DNA of 59,176 bases, from the NCBI GenBank assembly GCA_022824945.1, contig JAJDYX010000037.1, forward strand, positions 1 through 59,176, written 5' to 3'. The position numbers were made by a program, and so were the translations under genes. This DNA comes from Candidatus Latescibacterota bacterium. Lineage in GTDB: Bacteria; Latescibacterota; UBA2968. Under the pieces are notes generated by a model that had not been told where the DNA came from, made no database searches, and saw nothing but the letters and a program-made list of their open reading frames with translations. Below, in pieces: positions 32,919 through 41,442 of the stretch (position 1 is the stretch's first letter; every line of letters starts with the position of its first letter).

Positions 32919-33722
32919 ATGCAAATACTCGAAGCTACGCCAAACCGCTTTCAGGGCATTGAACTCGATCCAACAGCACTGCCGCACGATCCCGAGGAAT
33001 TTCGCACGCGCCTTTCTGCATCTCTCCAGGAGTGGGAACGCGAGGCATTTAAGGTCGTCTGGATCAATATCCCCATTGAACGGGCCACGCTCATTCCAGT
33101 GGCGACACAAGCGGGATTTTCATTTCACCACTCGGGAACAGACTATCTCTTGCTCACCAAACGCCTCGAATCCAACGCCCTCATACCCGAATACGCCACG
33201 CATTACATAGGCGCGGGCGGGGTCGTCATCAACAAGCGCGAAGAACTCCTGGTCGTCAGCGAATTGCACCGTCGCTCTGAATCGCCCTACTACAAACTCC
33301 CCGGAGGTGCTTTACACCCAGGCGAACACATTGCCACCTGCGTCCAGCGCGAAGTCTTTGAAGAAACCGGTGTGCGTACAAAATTTGAAAAACTGGTCTG
33401 CTTCCGGCACTGGCACGGCTACCGCTACGACAAATCGGACATCTACTTTGTCTGTCGCCTTTCGCCCTTGAGTGAAAATATTTCCATACAGGCCGAAGAA
33501 ATCGAAGAATGCCTCTGGTTGCCCGTCACAGAGTATCTCTCCAGCAAAATTGTCAGCACATTTAACAAACACATAGTCAAAGCCGCTATCGAAAGCCCCG
33601 GCGTCACCCACATGGAAATCGAAGGCTACTCCGATCCCGAGCGCCACGAAATTTTCATGCCCAATGGCATGGCAAAAACATCTAAATCAGGATCCATCAG
33701 GATAATCAGGATTGAAGGATAG
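32919..33722 (+). CDS. Nudix hydrolase with NUDT6-like N-terminal domain
   Basis: 267 residues. Residues 129-151 match the Nudix box G-x5-E-x7-REVxEE-x-GV exactly (GGALHPGEH, then REVFEETGV). The 95-residue N-terminal part resembles the pre-Nudix domain of NUDT6-type proteins (FKVVWINIPIERATLIPVA, GFSFHHSGTDYLLL). Family members hydrolyse nucleoside diphosphates linked to another moiety; the substrate is unknown. GAGGTAAGCT precedes the ATG. It is divergent from the SelA-like gene. Confidence 0.9.
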   Translation: MQILEATPNRFQGIELDPTALPHDPEEFRTRLSASLQEWEREAFKVVWINIPIERATLIPVATQAGFSFHHSGTDYLLLTKRLESNALIPEYATHYIGAGGVVINKREELLVVSELHRRSESPYYKLPGGALHPGEHIATCVQREVFEETGVRTKFEKLVCFRHWHGYRYDKSDIYFVCRLSPLSENISIQAEEIEECLWLPVTEYLSSKIVSTFNKHIVKAAIESPGVTHMEIEGYSDPERHEIFMPNGMAKTSKSGSIRIIRIEG

Positions 33723-33790
33723 CACTGGAGAGTGATAAAAACCCGCAGGGCGGAGGAATTGAGCGGGGACTGACCGCTGAAAGCTAAAAA

Positions 33791-34519
33791 ATGATCACAT
33801 TGGATAAATGGCGACGCGGATTTTCATTTGCGCCCGATGGGCGAAATGACTTGACCATGTACCTCTGGTTCTACGAGTGGAACATGTTTGAAGCCATACA
33901 TCCCGGCCAGCACACGGGCGGGGATCATGTACCGCAAAAAACACTGGACGACAATGCAGGTGTCCTCGAACATCCCGACCTCGGCCTGCGTCTCAACGTC
34001 ACAGGCAGTGAAAATGGGGCTGACCTGCAACTCTCTATCACCAACAAAACCGACCGCACCTGGCCCAAAATATCCGCGATCATCCCCTGCTTTAACCCCG
34101 GCCAACAGCCCGAAGTCTCCGAAACGCCAGCATTTTTTGACGACGACCACGAGCGCACATGGTTCCTCGCCGAAGAAGGCCTGGTCCCCCTCATCCGCCG
34201 TGACATACACTACAATCATATATTTCGCAATGCGATTGATACAGAAACTATCTGGTCTGACAAATGGCCCACATCGCCCACCAATGCCACAGGCGGCATT
34301 CTGATACGCGAATCCACAGATCGCACATGGGTGGCGGGCATAGCCTGGGCAGACTTTCTCTCCGTTCAAGGTCACAACCCCTGGCGCTGCATGCACCAAT
34401 CGATTCGCGCAGGTGCGCTCGCACCCGAAGAAACCGCGACGATACGCGGCAAAATCTACCTCTTTGAAGGCACGCGACACGACTGCATCGAAAAATTTAA
34501 ATCGGACTTCATATATTAA
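33791..34519 (+). CDS. Hypothetical protein, 242 residues, no family assigned
   Basis: A soluble protein with no signal or membrane segment. It opens with KWRRGFSFAPDGRNDLTMYLW and has a beta-rich central part (DLQLSITNKTDRTWPKISAI) and a Trp-rich C-terminal half (WVAGIAWADFLSVQGHNPW, CMHQSIRAG). The pattern is that of a carbohydrate- or ligand-binding beta-sandwich, but I see no diagnostic motif. I have the impression of similar proteins in Poribacteria-like genomes near oxidoreductases and sulfatases. No clear Shine-Dalgarno site. It ends just before a bidirectional terminator. Confidence 0.65.
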   Translation: MITLDKWRRGFSFAPDGRNDLTMYLWFYEWNMFEAIHPGQHTGGDHVPQKTLDDNAGVLEHPDLGLRLNVTGSENGADLQLSITNKTDRTWPKISAIIPCFNPGQQPEVSETPAFFDDDHERTWFLAEEGLVPLIRRDIHYNHIFRNAIDTETIWSDKWPTSPTNATGGILIRESTDRTWVAGIAWADFLSVQGHNPWRCMHQSIRAGALAPEETATIRGKIYLFEGTRHDCIEKFKSDFIY

Positions 34520-34520
34520 A

Positions 34521-34556
34521 AAAAATACCGGGATAAAAAACTATCCCGGTATTTCT
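34521..34556. terminator. Bidirectional intrinsic terminator
   Basis: Eleven-base arms ATACCGGGATA/TATCCCGGTAT (34525-34535 and 34542-34552), A-rich before and T-rich after, between a plus-strand gene end and the minus-strand MerR gene end. Confidence 0.75.
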
Positions 34557-34628
34557 CTTGCCGGATGCTGATGTACGGACGGGTTGAACTGCTATCGCAG
34601 TTGTACGTCGCTCAAAACCCGCCCCTGC

Positions 34629-35441
34629 TTATACTTTTGCCACGGGGAACTGTATCTCCGTCACATAATCCTTCGGATCGCCATCGGGCCTAAATTGCAA
34701 ATGCACTTGCCGATTCGGCCCGGTGATCTCATAGCCATTGGCCTCAATCCATTGAATGATCGATTGATAGGCTCGCGGAAACCCCTCAAAACCTCCGTGA
34801 TGCACCAGGCATGCCATTTGATCACTTAGCAACTCTTGGACCTTGACGCCATCACCTTCTGGGATGGATTTTTTAATCGGCAAAGTCGCCTCGACTTGCA
34901 AATTTTCGCCCCATTCGTGCCACAAGGTCAGGCCCGGTCCTGCAAACTGTCCCTTGTGTTTCACAATGTGACCGACAATCGCATTGTACAGGCGATCCAT
35001 CACAGAACCGATGGTTTCAACGTTGGGGATGGCCTCCTGTTTGGAAGCGACCAGGATCGGTTCCACTGTTTTGATGACAACTTCATAATCTGGCATTTTA
35101 TCCTCCGTTTCGATAAGACTTAATCGAGCACCCACGCGGGCAATGCGTTCCCGGATATCTCTGGCAAGATCTTCGAGTTCGGCCTGTTTCAGCAAAAGCA
35201 TACCGCGAAGTTGATCAGCCGAAAGGTCTTCTTTCAACATTTGATCAATCTGGCTCAGCGACATACCCAGATCTTTGAGTGCCAGCAGGCGATTGAGCCG
35301 CGGGAGTTGCTCGAATGAGTAAAAGCGGTAGCCGGTTTGCTCATCGATGTAATCGGATTTGAACAAACCGATCTCATCGTAGTAGCGCAACGTCTTGACC
35401 GGCACATCGACAAGCCTGGAAAATTCTCCAATTTTGAGCAT
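34629..35441 (-). CDS. MerR-family regulator with GyrI-like ligand-binding domain
   Basis: 270 residues. Residues 1-70 are the winged-helix MerR DNA-binding domain (IGEFSRLVDVPVKTLRYYDE, GLFKSDYIDEQTGYRFYS), followed by a dimerisation coiled coil (about 75-115). A GyrI-like/AraC effector domain (about 120-270; QEAIPNVETIGSVMDRLYN, GFEGFPRAYQSIIQWI) completes it. BmrR/Mta-type members sense drugs or lipophilic compounds and switch on efflux genes. A matching 19-bp-spaced promoter lies just upstream, and an MFS transporter is divergently transcribed, making it the likely target. Confidence 0.9.
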   Translation of the reverse strand: MLKIGEFSRLVDVPVKTLRYYDEIGLFKSDYIDEQTGYRFYSFEQLPRLNRLLALKDLGMSLSQIDQMLKEDLSADQLRGMLLLKQAELEDLARDIRERIARVGARLSLIETEDKMPDYEVVIKTVEPILVASKQEAIPNVETIGSVMDRLYNAIVGHIVKHKGQFAGPGLTLWHEWGENLQVEATLPIKKSIPEGDGVKVQELLSDQMACLVHHGGFEGFPRAYQSIIQWIEANGYEITGPNRQVHLQFRPDGDPKDYVTEIQFPVAKV

Positions 35442-35486
35442 GGATTCTCTCCATGTGATACGGGTGTTTGAAGGCCTTCAACGGAC

Positions 35487-35517
35487 AATATACACCTTCC
35501 AGTAACTGGAGAGTCAA
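35487..35517 (-). promoter_or_regulatory. MerR-type promoter/operator
   Basis: On the minus strand TTGACT and TATATT are separated by 19 bp, the over-long spacing that MerR-family activators correct by twisting DNA. The spacer holds the dyad TCCAGT-T-ACTGGA. It drives merR itself; the MFS gene starts 25 bp away on the other strand. Confidence 0.75.
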
Positions 35518-35542
35518 GGGCTAAAATAAAAAAAATTAAAAA

Positions 35543-36727
35543 ATGTATTCCGAACTCCTCAATCGCCGTTTCATCGCCCTGCTCATTGTCTCTTTTTTTA
35601 GCAGCTTTGTCTCTGCTCCCCTCAACACCCTCCTCCCTGTATATGTCGAAGCAGACCTGCTCGGCACACCCCTCTTTTCCGGGGGATTGCGTGCAGCATT
35701 TCTCATTTTAGGCGGTGTCTTTGCCGTGCCTGCGGGCCGCCTTGCCGATACCTGGGGTGTCAAACCCGTTTACGTCCTCGGCACTTTGGGACCTATTCTC
35801 GCCGGAGTTATTTTTTACAGCGGCGATCCTCTCCTCCTGACTGCTCTGTGTACCGGTATTGGCATCTCCTCTGGCTTTAACAGCGCCGGAGGACAAAGCT
35901 ATCTCATCAGCGCAGCCCCATCCTCTGTCATCGGCATCGCATCGGCTGGTTATTTTCTCGGCAACACCCTCGGCTCAGCTTTAGGAAATCTTCTCTCCGG
36001 CCCCATCGCCGATGCGTATGGATTTCAAACCCTCGGTTTTTGCATCACACTTGCGGGGGCAGGTCTCATCCTGATGAGCATCCTGACCCTCCCCGCAATT
36101 CCCTCGCCAAAATCTGCTGACAATGGTCGCAACCTGTCCGCATTCATACAACTGTTTCGCCGTCTCGACGTGTGCCTCTTGCTGGGCATTCGCTACCTAC
36201 CCACCAGCTATTGGGGTGCTGTCACCCTGCTCTTACCCCTGCTCATTTTTCGCATTGCGGGCACCAGCGCCTCAGCCACGGATTATACTGCCATCAGCCT
36301 GACCATTGCGGCCTGTTTTCAGGTACTAACCGGTCGGCTTTGCGACCGCATTGGGCGCTGGCGTCCCATCCTCGTATCCGCATCGCTCGTCGCCATCAGT
36401 GCCCTCGGCCTTGCTTTGACCGCGCACACCCTTGTTGGCATCTACGTCTTTGGCATTCTCGCAACCGCCTCGGCCTGGTCTCTCTCGACCACCATGCCGG
36501 GCCTCATACAATTGATCGCCCGCGAAGACGAAAAAGGCCGCATCGTGGGCGCTGCTCACCTCGCCTGGAGCCTGGGCATGCTCTCCGGCAGCCTCGGCGG
36601 CGGAAAACTCATCGACTGGGGCCCCATCTGGCCCTTTGGCATCTCCGTATTATTTTGTCTCGGCGCACTCGCCTGCGGTATAGGTCTCTTTCGCCTATAT
36701 GGAAAACAAGAAAACCCATTGAATTGA
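35543..36727 (+). CDS. Major facilitator superfamily transporter
   Basis: 394 residues, twelve predicted membrane helices in two halves. The MFS signature loop between helices 2 and 3 reads GRLADTWGVKPV, and the corresponding second-half loop GRLCDRIGRWRP. Secondary efflux of a drug or metabolite is likely given the divergent MerR/GyrI-type regulator 101 bp away, but the substrate is unknown. PIG-L deacetylase follows after 9 bp. Confidence 0.9.
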   Translation: MYSELLNRRFIALLIVSFFSSFVSAPLNTLLPVYVEADLLGTPLFSGGLRAAFLILGGVFAVPAGRLADTWGVKPVYVLGTLGPILAGVIFYSGDPLLLTALCTGIGISSGFNSAGGQSYLISAAPSSVIGIASAGYFLGNTLGSALGNLLSGPIADAYGFQTLGFCITLAGAGLILMSILTLPAIPSPKSADNGRNLSAFIQLFRRLDVCLLLGIRYLPTSYWGAVTLLLPLLIFRIAGTSASATDYTAISLTIAACFQVLTGRLCDRIGRWRPILVSASLVAISALGLALTAHTLVGIYVFGILATASAWSLSTTMPGLIQLIAREDEKGRIVGAAHLAWSLGMLSGSLGGGKLIDWGPIWPFGISVLFCLGALACGIGLFRLYGKQENPLN

Positions 36728-36736
36728 GGAACTGCT

Positions 36737-37564
36737 ATGAACGACAAACCACTAAAAATCATTGTCTTCGGTGCCCATCCCGACGATTGCGATATCAAAG
36801 CGGGCGGCATCGCCATCAAATACGCAAACCTCGGGCACGAGGTAAAATTTGTCTCTGTCACCAACGGCGACGCGGGCCATCACGAAATTGGCGGCGTTGA
36901 ACTCGCCCGTCGCCGCCGCGCCGAAGCCCAGGCAGCAGGTGCAGTCGCGGGCATTGAATACCACGTAATCGACAACCACGATGGCGAACTTGAGCCCACC
37001 CTTGAAAACCGCAAAAAAATCATCCGCATAATTCGCAACTATACGCCGGACCTCATCCTGACCCATCGCCCCAATGACTACCACCCCGACCACCGCTACA
37101 CCTCCATCCTCGTACAGGACTCGGCATACATGGTCACCGTACCCAACATCTGCACAGACACCCCCGCCCTATCGTACAACCCCGTCATCACGTACCTGAG
37201 CGACAACTTTCAAAAACCGCAACCTTTTTCTCCCAATGTCGTCATAGCCATAGACGATGTCATAGAAAAAAAACTCGACATGCTGCACTGTCATACATCG
37301 CAAATGTACGAATGGTTGCCCTTTAACGCGGGCCACCTCGATCAGGTACCCGAATCGCCGCAAAGCCGCCGAGAATGGTTGCGGCATCGCCTCAATCAAT
37401 TTCGCGCCGTAGCAGATCGCTATCGCGACCTATTGATCAAATACTACGGACAAGAACGCGGCTCGAACATTCAATATGCCGAAGCTTATGAAGGCTGCGA
37501 ATACGGCAGCGCGCTTACAAATGACAACATCCCAAAACTTTTTCCCTTTTTTAAACCCCACTGA
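36737..37564 (+). CDS. PIG-L family (LmbE-like) deacetylase
   Basis: 275 residues. The zinc motif AHPDD lies at the N-terminus (VFGAHPDDCDIKAGGI), and the second motif HPDHR closes the active site (NDYHPDHRYTS). PIG-L/LmbE/BshB enzymes remove N-acetyl groups from GlcNAc-containing molecules such as bacillithiol or mycothiol precursors and phosphatidylinositol-GlcNAc. The substrate is unknown here; neighbours give no thiol-pathway context. AGGAACTGCT precedes the ATG. Confidence 0.9.
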   Translation: MNDKPLKIIVFGAHPDDCDIKAGGIAIKYANLGHEVKFVSVTNGDAGHHEIGGVELARRRRAEAQAAGAVAGIEYHVIDNHDGELEPTLENRKKIIRIIRNYTPDLILTHRPNDYHPDHRYTSILVQDSAYMVTVPNICTDTPALSYNPVITYLSDNFQKPQPFSPNVVIAIDDVIEKKLDMLHCHTSQMYEWLPFNAGHLDQVPESPQSRREWLRHRLNQFRAVADRYRDLLIKYYGQERGSNIQYAEAYEGCEYGSALTNDNIPKLFPFFKPH

Positions 37565-37571
37565 CGAAAAT

Positions 37572-37602
37572 AAAAAGGGCGCATTTAAAACGCGCCCTTT
37601 TC
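37572..37602 (+). terminator. Intrinsic terminator after the PIG-L gene
   Basis: AAAAGGGCGC/GCGCCCTTTT arms (37573-37582 and 37592-37601), with T-run in the 3' arm; likely bidirectional between convergent genes. Confidence 0.75.
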
Positions 37603-37655
37603 TCGTGCTATGCTTTCACACTGTTTAACAAAACTTAGCGAGAGTCTGTCTCCTA

Positions 37656-39581
37656 TTACTGTCCTAACTCAATCACACCGCAACCGATGCGTGCGCCAGC
37701 CTTGCCCGAAGGTTGTGAGACAAAATCATCAGCACCTGCATGGACGATGATCGCTTTTCCAACAATATCTATGTCTGAGCCAGTGTTCATCTCCCAAAGA
37801 TTTGTCGTCAGTTCAATTTTTCCCATGCCTTGATCATCGACAGTCATATTGCCAATGTCGCCGAGGTGAAATTCTCCTTCTCCCCATTTTCCGTGTGCAA
37901 CGCCAGTGGGATTCCAATGCCCGCCAGCCGATTTCCCGTCTGGAGCACTGCAATCGCCAGTTGCGTGGATATGGACAGCGTGTTCGCCCGCGGACGCATT
38001 AGCGAGCGAGACGACGAGCTTGATATTATCACCAATTTGCGTGAAAACCGCTTTCCCAGCCACACCGCTTTCGTTCGTCTCGCCGATTGTCGCAGTCGCC
38101 ATCAAGGTCGTTTGTGTATCAAAAACCTCAAACTTCCCATCCTTGACAATCAGGATCTTTGCATCGTAAACCGCGTCGCCATTGGCATCAAAGGAGAATT
38201 TGCCGAAAACGGTATCAAAATCCCTGATATTGGCGAGTGCATCTCGAATTGAAGTGGCCTCGGTGGATTGTGCATTTGCAATCGCCTCTGCCAAAATGCG
38301 AAGTGTGGTATAGGCACGCGCAACATAGTTGTTCGGTTCCCCACCGTATTCAGCCCTGTAATTCTGCACAAAGGCGTGATTTCCCGGTGTGTCGAACGCT
38401 GTACCCCATCCTATGATCGTGATCGCACCCTCAGCGGCTGCACCTGCTTTTTGGACATTTTCTACAGTCAGGGTACGCACGATAAAGGTAGCAGATATAC
38501 CGAGTTGATGTCCTTGCTTTAGAATTTCAGATTTTTCTGGTGATAAGGACGAAACAAAAATGACGTCAGGGTTCAATGCCCGTATTCGAGTTAATTGTTC
38601 AGAAAAGTCGGTATCATTGCTCTGGAAGGTTTCAGTAGATAGCACCTCAACGCCCTTCGCAGCGAGCACTTCTCTTATGACTTTGTCCGAATCGATGGAA
38701 AAAAAATCTAGCTCGTCATATAGCGTAGCGGCGGTTTGATAACCGAGTTTTTCGTGCGTGGCTTCAATGCCACTCGGAATAAGAACATCTGTGGTCAGGG
38801 CAACACGAAAAACAAAATCTCCAAGCGCGCTGAGACCAGTGGCGGCTGAAGTCGGACTAATCGCCACCACCTGATTTTCTTGTGCAATCGGAAAAACCAT
38901 CCTCGTCTGGCTTGAGGTAGAAGGGCCGATAATAACAGGCACGCCTGCTTGGATCAGTTTATTATAGGCCGCGACTGCGCCCTCTACGGTGCTCTGATCG
39001 TCCTCAATAACAAACTTAAGTTCCACATTGCCAATTCCCTGACGTGCTAAATCAAGACCTTGCTGTATCGGTATGCCAAATGAATCATGAAGGCTTCCCG
39101 TTACCGGTAGGACAATCCCAATGGTAACGCGCTCAGATGTACCCGTCACCTGTGCCCTTCCACCAATGGGCAACGCAACCATTGTCCTGTAGCCTCCATT
39201 GATCGGGATACTCGACCAGCGCCCCATCACAGAGCCATCCCGAGACGCACGCGCCTGATAATATCCACTCGCCTGACCGGATATCTCCACCGTGACGCGC
39301 CCCATATCATCAGTCATACCCGACCACTGATAATCGGGCACCTGCCCGGCAACAGAACGCGCAAACTCGACCATCGCACCTGCCACAGGCGCGTCATCTT
39401 GCGACACAGTCGCCACCACCGTCGCCTGAGACATACCCCCACCCGCTACAGCCATTTTACTCAGCGGACGTCCAATCTGCTCATCTACCTGGGTAGATTC
39501 CATCCCGCGCTCACCACCGCAGCCCCACATGAAACCTGCGGCGAGAACGACCACCATCACACTGCGAATCCTGCTCAACAT
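37656..39581 (-). CDS. Lipoprotein fusing a periplasmic amino-acid-type binding domain to a Cu/Zn superoxide dismutase
   Basis: 641 residues. A lipoprotein signal (1-20) with lipobox FMWG-C21 comes first. Then comes an Ig/carboxypeptidase-regulatory-like beta domain (about 50-135), then a type-I periplasmic binding domain of the Peripla_BP_6/LivJ kind (about 150-490; TIGIVLPVTGSLHDSF, VPVIIGPSTSSQTRMVFP). A C-terminal SodC domain (about 495-641) follows. The SodC site is complete: copper H537, H539 and H614, bridging H555, zinc H563, H572 and D575. The disulfide pair is C544/C634, with active-site R631 (ARIGCGVI). Nothing suggests a frameshift join. No ABC permease genes are nearby, so the binding domain may be a sensor or scavenger. 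The fusion is unusual to me. Confidence 0.9.
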   Translation of the reverse strand: MLSRIRSVMVVVLAAGFMWGCGGERGMESTQVDEQIGRPLSKMAVAGGGMSQATVVATVSQDDAPVAGAMVEFARSVAGQVPDYQWSGMTDDMGRVTVEISGQASGYYQARASRDGSVMGRWSSIPINGGYRTMVALPIGGRAQVTGTSERVTIGIVLPVTGSLHDSFGIPIQQGLDLARQGIGNVELKFVIEDDQSTVEGAVAAYNKLIQAGVPVIIGPSTSSQTRMVFPIAQENQVVAISPTSAATGLSALGDFVFRVALTTDVLIPSGIEATHEKLGYQTAATLYDELDFFSIDSDKVIREVLAAKGVEVLSTETFQSNDTDFSEQLTRIRALNPDVIFVSSLSPEKSEILKQGHQLGISATFIVRTLTVENVQKAGAAAEGAITIIGWGTAFDTPGNHAFVQNYRAEYGGEPNNYVARAYTTLRILAEAIANAQSTEATSIRDALANIRDFDTVFGKFSFDANGDAVYDAKILIVKDGKFEVFDTQTTLMATATIGETNESGVAGKAVFTQIGDNIKLVVSLANASAGEHAVHIHATGDCSAPDGKSAGGHWNPTGVAHGKWGEGEFHLGDIGNMTVDDQGMGKIELTTNLWEMNTGSDIDIVGKAIIVHAGADDFVSQPSGKAGARIGCGVIELGQ

Positions 39582-39660
39582 AAACCTCTCCTTGTGAATG
39601 ATAATTGCATACGAATTTCGTACGCCTCAAAATATACGCCACGCACAGGTATCACACAAA

Positions 39661-41331
39661 CTAAAACGCACTAACCATCCGCACATGCACCATGCCCTGT
39701 CCCAGGCTCTCGCCCCGTGGCAAACCATAATCTATCCCAACCGCGCCCATGCGTCCATTTGCCAAAAGTCCCACACCATAGGACACGGGCCACGAACGCA
39801 TCCCTGCCCCCTCAATCCTTCCCGCATCGACAAATGCAAAAAGCCGCGCTTTCGGTCCCAGCAACCATCGCCACTCCACATTGACCCACCCCGCATTTGT
39901 CCCCCAGAACATCTCTTCCCGATAGCCCCGCAGCGACTGTGCCCCCCCCAGCCAGATGCTGGCAGTCTGCGGCACATCCCCCTTTTGTCCCACCCAAAAA
40001 GCGCGCGCCCGTCCCGCAATAACAGACTGCCTGCCCACAGGCAAAAACACCTGTCCATCAACCTCCCACCGCACGCGCCTGATCCCACCTGAAACCTCGC
40101 CCATCTCTCCCCTGATCTCCGCCTGCCAGCCGTTCATAGAATGCCCTCGCCGATCAAATCGAACACCCGACTCGAGAGACCACACCCTCTCTGCCTCGTA
40201 AAACCCCAACCCTGCGGAATCGGGCAAAACACGCCTGTGTGCAACCCCGCCAAAAAATCGCGTCCCCTCTCCCAAAGACACATCTGCGCCTCCCCCAAAC
40301 TTATGCGTCACATACCCCATGCGCGCAACCATTTCCACCGCACCCCAACCGGAAATTGGACTACTTAAAATATAAGGTTCGCGATACGAAACGCGCAAAT
40401 TCGACAACCCCACCCCTTGCCGCGACCACAGCGCGTACCCCTCTCGTCCCCCACCGGAAAAATTCAGAACATCGAGCGCGATCTCCCCGGTCAAACCCTG
40501 TCCGGACCCCATACCAAGCACCCCTTCAATGCGCGTGTGGCGCGACTCCTCCAAATCGATTACAAGAGCCATCTCATCACCAGTAGATACAAGCTCAGGC
40601 GTATAAACTCGGTCGATAAACGGCAAATTTTGCAACTGCCGCACAAAAGCATCCACGCGACGCTGGTCATACATCTCGCCCGCAACAAACGATATATGCC
40701 GCAACAAAACATCTTCCCGCGTCGTTTGATTGCCCTCAAAACGCACCATATCGACATGCACCAGAGGACCTGGCGACACCACCACCTGCACACTCGCGCC
40801 ATCACCCTCAAATTGCACATCTGGCCGCAACGCGCAAAACGGATAGCCCCGGTCTTCATAAAAACGCAACAAACGACCCAACCGCTGGTCCAAATCACTA
40901 TCGAGCAACACCATACCCCGCGCCAGACCAAAAGCCATAAGCACATCCGATTGATCAAAGACCAGATCGCCACGCACCTCCACAGACGCGACCCGCGTTC
41001 GCGCACCTTCAACAACTGCAAAAGCCACCGTCGCGTCGTCCCCGCGCATAGCAATCCTGGGAAAAGCCACCGCCACCTGCCAGAATCCACGCGCCTGATA
41101 CCCCTTCAAAATGCGATGAACATCCTTTCGCAACAACGCCGAATCCACTGCAACCCCTGACCGCGTAACCAGCCAACCCCGCACATCGCGCACACTTACG
41201 AACCGCGCACCTTCAACCTCCACGCGCTTCACAATCGCACGCACCTCTCCCCCCGCACTGGACACAATACAGATCATCCACAGCGCAAGAAGCAAGCATC
41301 GCCATACTCTTATGTATTTATCTGTATTCAT
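39661..41331 (-). CDS. Omp85-superfamily outer-membrane protein (TamA/BamA-like)
   Basis: 556 residues. A signal peptide (about 1-28) is followed by about three POTRA-like repeats (30-265; VEVEGARFVSVRDVRGWL, VRFEGNQTTREDVLLRHI) and a 16-strand-type barrel (about 270-556). The barrel contains the conserved loop LGGAQSLRGYREEMFWG and ends in a terminal Phe, as outer-membrane proteins do. Shorter than BamA and lacking its fifth POTRA, it fits TamA or another Omp85 translocator. It sits directly downstream of a large beta-barrel gene and may help insert it (inference). Confidence 0.9.
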   Translation of the reverse strand: MNTDKYIRVWRCLLLALWMICIVSSAGGEVRAIVKRVEVEGARFVSVRDVRGWLVTRSGVAVDSALLRKDVHRILKGYQARGFWQVAVAFPRIAMRGDDATVAFAVVEGARTRVASVEVRGDLVFDQSDVLMAFGLARGMVLLDSDLDQRLGRLLRFYEDRGYPFCALRPDVQFEGDGASVQVVVSPGPLVHVDMVRFEGNQTTREDVLLRHISFVAGEMYDQRRVDAFVRQLQNLPFIDRVYTPELVSTGDEMALVIDLEESRHTRIEGVLGMGSGQGLTGEIALDVLNFSGGGREGYALWSRQGVGLSNLRVSYREPYILSSPISGWGAVEMVARMGYVTHKFGGGADVSLGEGTRFFGGVAHRRVLPDSAGLGFYEAERVWSLESGVRFDRRGHSMNGWQAEIRGEMGEVSGGIRRVRWEVDGQVFLPVGRQSVIAGRARAFWVGQKGDVPQTASIWLGGAQSLRGYREEMFWGTNAGWVNVEWRWLLGPKARLFAFVDAGRIEGAGMRSWPVSYGVGLLANGRMGAVGIDYGLPRGESLGQGMVHVRMVSAF

Positions 41332-41344
41332 CTACCTATTCTCA

Positions 41345-41375
41345 GCCCCAATCGCGGCAGGGATGCCGCTCCTAC
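41345..41375. repeat. Dispersed palindrome fragment
   Basis: GCGGCAGGGATGCCGCTCCTAC, read at about 41353-41374 as GCGGCA/TGCCGC followed by TCCTAC, resembles the GTAGGAGCGG repeat family. A nearby CATCTGCGTTCATC recurs after glutamate dehydrogenase (about 30783-30798). Confidence 0.45.
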
Positions 41376-41442
41376 ATTTGATTTTCCATCTGCGTCCATC
41401 TGCGTTCATCCCTGCTTACACCCGCAGGGACATGCCTGCGGA

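Noticed and set aside
36172..36900. Plus-strand 242-codon frame overlapping the MFS and PIG-L genes
   Set aside because: Arg/His/Pro-rich out-of-frame shadow; both overlapped genes are clear family members.
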